Below are positions 60,680 through 64,000 of a stretch of DNA of 64,000 nt, in pieces. Source of the DNA: Sinohyriopsis cumingii (taxonomy: Eukaryota > Mollusca > Bivalvia > Unionida > Unionidae); contig CM068838.1 of assembly GCA_028554795.2 (NCBI GenBank), positions 125,557,928 through 125,621,927 of the forward strand, written 5' to 3'. The translations under genes and the position numbers were made by a program. Positions within the stretch are counted from its first letter, which is position 1; the number at the start of each line of letters is the position of its first letter. The notes under the pieces are model-generated. The model saw nothing but the letters and a program-made list of their open reading frames with translations. It did no database searches and was not told where the DNA came from.

Positions 60680-61575
60680 TGTAGGACAGAAAGTCACAGG
60701 GAAAAAAGTCACAATTTTAATTTTCACCATAATGAGTTAGATGTAGGACAAAAAGTCACAGGATATAAGGTAACACTTAGAATTTTGTAATGTTGCAGGT
60801 TTTTATGTGACCAACACAACTTAATTAACTGAACCTTCTTCATTGAGATATTAAAATAATAAACAAAATTCAGCCTTATTATTAATTTTTCATATTTTCA
60901 AGATACTTTATAGCAGCTTGTTGCAACATTATAGTTTGCATAGAACCAACAAATATAATCACTTTGTTATAACTGCTACTGTTAATGCAAAATTTCATTG
61001 ATGATTTAAATTACATTTTTAATACAGTCCTTATCTGATAATTCTTTGTGCATTGCAGTATTTCTTGTCAGTCGAGTTTTCATAAAAACACATTGAGAAA
61101 ACTGGTCTTCTTTCCCAACATACAATCAGTGCAATAATTCTGTAGTAGAACTAGGCATTATCGTACTCTCTTTACGACTTGTGTACCTACTATATCTTAG
61201 AGATTGAAACCAAAAGTTTACCTATATATACTTATCAAAACTACCATTCCTGTCTAAGAATTTGCCTTAACTGAACCTCAGTGGATCTGTGTTAAATGCT
61301 TGTTTTACAATTTGCCCATAAGACTTCAGTTGTTAAATAATTACTGTTTTCCTGTGAAACCATCAATTTGTTGTGATCATTAATAGTAATAATTTAGAAT
61401 AATAGAACAATGATTTTAATACGTTTTGTTTAAAAATATATTTTTGAAAATTCAGAGTGTGACTTTATGCCCTGTAACTTTTTATCCTGCATGCTCACCA
61501 TTACAAGGATAATTTAAATTGTGGCCTCCTGGGACTTTCTGTCCCATTTGTATTTGTGACCTTTTGTCCTGTGTC
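60680..61575. mobile_element. Putative terminal-inverted-repeat element with gacaaaaagtc motifs
   Basis: The left part has ggacagaaagtcacaggg (about 60684) and ggacaaaaagtcacagg (about 60743). The right part has the reverse forms cctgtaactttttatcc (about 61471), gggactttctgtccc (about 61530) and gaccttttgtcctgtg (about 61559). The inside (60800-61440) is AT-rich with no coding similarity. This is inferred to be a non-autonomous DNA transposon of unknown superfamily. Confidence 0.5.
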
Positions 61576-61577
61576 TT

Positions 61578-61895
61578 TTGACCACTTCTGTGGCCTAGTG
61601 GTTAGAGTGTCCGGCTTGTATGCGGGAGGTCATGGGTTTGAACCCTAGCCGAGTCATACCAAAGACTAGAAAATGGTACCAACAGCTGCCTTGCTTGGCG
61701 CTCAGCATTAAGAGGTTAGTGTTAGGACTTGCCGGCCTGGTGTCAGGATGATGTGACTGAGTGGGACAACATGTTATATGTCTATGGCATGATACCACAG
61801 TGCTGGACATCACTATAAACTATCACACTGCAGACATTGTAGTGATATGACTGAAATTTTTTTAAAGCTACATTAAAAATCCAAATCACACACAC
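61578..61895 (+). mobile_element. SINE family B, copy 6
   Basis: A-box tggcctagtggttagag, B-box gggtttgaaccctag, full body, tail 'aaaatccaaatcacacacac'. The flanks tcctgtgtctt (61567-61577) and tcctgtgtcct (61898-61908) form a target duplication. It has landed at the right end of the gacaaaaagtc element. Confidence 0.93.
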
Positions 61896-62164
61896 ACTCC
61901 TGTGTCCTTCTGTCATTTACCATACTGTACATTTGACCAAATCCACAGTCTGCATTTTGTTTTTCCGCCTACTTACTTACCTGCAACATCTATCTTGGCC
62001 TTGGGATTGATATCCCACAACTAGTCAAGTTTTATACTTAACTCTATATTTGTAAATTCAAATTTATGTTTAAAATAGTTTGACATTGTCATAACAATGA
62101 GTGTTCAGCACCTTGTTGGAACTTAAGAAAAACCAAACATGATAGTCTTGTTGAATTTGATTAT

Positions 62165-62920
62165 GTGGTTAATATGACATCATGGGGGTAAGATGATGCC
62201 ATGGGGGTAATATGACATTGGGGGGTAACATGACATAATCTGGGTAATATTACATCATTGAGTAATATGACATCATGTGGGTAATATTATATCATGGTGG
62301 GTAATATTACATCATGGGAGTAATATGACATCATGGGGGTAACATGACATAATGTGGGTAATATTACATCATGGGAGTAATATGACATGTGGGTAATATG
62401 ATATGGTGGGTAATATTGCATCATGGAAGTAATATGACATCATGGGGGTAACATGACATAATGTGGGTAATATTACATCATGGGAGTAATATGACATCAT
62501 GTGGGTAATATTATATCATGGTGGGTAATATTACATCATGGGAGTAATATGACATCATGGGGGTAACATGACATAATGTGGGTAATATTACATCATGGGA
62601 GTAATATGACATGTGGGTAATATGATATGGTGGGTAATATTGCATCATGGAAGTAATATGACATCATGGGGGTAACATGACATAATGTGGGTAATATTAC
62701 ATCATGGGAGTAATATGACATCATGTGGGTAATATGATATGGTGGGTAATATTGCATCATGGGAGTAATATGACATCATGGGGGTAACATGACATAATGT
62801 GGGTAATATTACATCATGGGAGTAATATGACATCATGTGGGTAGTATGACATCATGGAGGTTATATGGCATAGGGGGTGGTAACATGACATTATGGGGGT
62901 AATATGACAATGGGGGTTTA
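62165..62920. repeat. Nested tandem repeat, about 20-bp unit in higher-order units
   Basis: The basic unit is around 'gtaatatgacatcatggggg'. Variants are grouped into a larger block of about 120-180 bp ('catgacataatgtgggtaat' to 'atgatatggtgggtaatatt') repeated several times. This indicates two rounds of expansion. 61910-62160 shows nothing else. Confidence 0.93.
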
Positions 62921-63064
62921 TTGGTGTCAAAATAGCTAGATTGCTGATCATATTTAATTGTATAAACTGTTTCATGTGCCCATACATTTAAAAAAAAAAA
63001 TAATTTCAACTAGTTCAAGCCATGCAGAAGTTTTGTGAAAAGACAGTTTTTTGCCATTGTTATT

Positions 63065-63870
63065 GTCCAGTTTGCTCAGTATTAACACAGATGATGAAGT
63101 TGGTGTCAATATTGAATAGAGGATGGCTAGTTTACTTCAGTATTGACACAGATGATGGCCAGTTTACATCAGTATTGACACAGATGATGGCCAGTTTACA
63201 TCAGTATTGACAAAGATGATGGCCACTTTACATCAGTATTGACACAGATGATGGCCATTTTACATCAGTATTGGCACAGATGATGGCCTTTTTGCATCAG
63301 TATTGACACAGATAATGGCCATTTTACATCAGTATTGACACAGATGATGGCCAGTTTACATCAGTATTGACACAGATGATGGCCATTTTACTTCTGTATT
63401 GACACAGATAATGGCCAGTTTACATCAGTATTGACACAGATGATGGCCAGTTTACATCAGTATTGACACAGATGATGGCCAGTTTACATCAGTATTGACA
63501 CAGATGATGGCCAGTTTACATCAGTATTGACACAGATGATGGCCAGTTTACATCAGTATTGACACAGATGATGGCCAGTTTACATCAGTATTGACACAGA
63601 TGATGGCCAGTTTACATCAGTATTGACACAGATGATGGCCAATTTACATCAGTATTGACACAGATGATGGCCAGTTTGCATCAGTATTGACACAGATGAT
63701 GGCCAGTTTACATCAGTATTGACACAGATGATGGCCAGTTTACATCAGTATTGACACAGATGATGGCCACTTTACATCAGTATTGACACAGATGATGGCC
63801 AGTTTACATCAGTATTGACACAGATGATGGCCATTTTACATCAGTATTGACACAGATGATGGCCAGTTGC
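63065..63870. repeat. 32-bp tandem repeat, about 25 units
   Basis: The unit is 'gacacagatgatggccagtt' plus 'tacatcagtatt'. Units from about 63340 on are almost identical, with agttt, atttt and acttt variants, so this is a young array. It lies in CIAO2B intron 2. 63871-64000 shows no exon. Confidence 0.97.
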
Positions 63871-64000
63871 ATGATTTCTAGCTAAGATTCATACAGGTAT
63901 GCATGGGTCACATAAGATGTAACAGAGTTTGAATTTTTATTCCAGGAATGGAAATATTTGTGTCATTTAGATAAAAGCATTTTGCACATGTCCTTACCTG

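Noticed and set aside
58545..64000. Search for CIAO2B exon 3 (TPTIPHCS motif)
   Set aside because: No matching open segment with an acceptor was found; it probably lies beyond the window.

Overview
The window is eukaryotic nuclear DNA from an animal. It is AT-rich, its genes are split into short exons by GT-AG introns, and it is packed with tandem repeats and tRNA-derived SINEs. The two genes are conserved animal genes. The repeat vocabulary, including units built around 'caaggtcact' and the two SINE families, looks like a mollusc and most likely a bivalve; that placement is inferred from memory of such genomes, not from a search.

Gene 1 (2155-39680, + strand) is the 3' two thirds of TMEM67 (meckelin), a seven-transmembrane protein of the ciliary transition zone. 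Twelve coding exons total 1872 nt: 623 codons plus a stop, with every exon-exon phase matching. The 5' exons (signal peptide and cysteine-rich ectodomain) lie upstream of the window. The introns hold a decayed tyrosine recombinase of a YR retroelement (1-1000), a pogo/Tigger-type DNA transposon with a transposase C-terminus (17641-19826), a hAT-like zinc-finger transposase fragment (19900-20730), a decayed non-LTR retrotransposon (21060-22435), many SINEs, a giant perfect tetranucleotide microsatellite (16823-17628), and many separate minisatellite arrays.

From 39681 to about 54090 there is no recognisable gene. This stretch holds the TMEM67 3' UTR, further minisatellites and five copies of SINE family A plus one of family B.

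Gene 2 (from 54095, + strand) is the start of CIAO2B (FAM96B/MIP18), a cytosolic iron-sulfur assembly factor. Exons 1 and 2 are present; the rest lies beyond the right edge. Its first intron and the part of its second intron in the window contain a 118-bp near-perfect palindrome, a decayed second copy of the pogo/Tigger-type element, a hAT-like insertion inside a 63-bp array, a putative terminal-inverted-repeat element split by a SINE, and several more arrays.

The two genes are not functionally linked; they are neighbours in tandem orientation. No new molecular system is evident. What stands out is the number of independent minisatellites, several of which seem to have grown from pieces of mobile elements or to carry repeated motifs resembling regulatory or splice sites. 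SINE family A and family B are names used only within this annotation. Coordinates of repeats and mobile elements are approximate unless a terminal duplication is cited.
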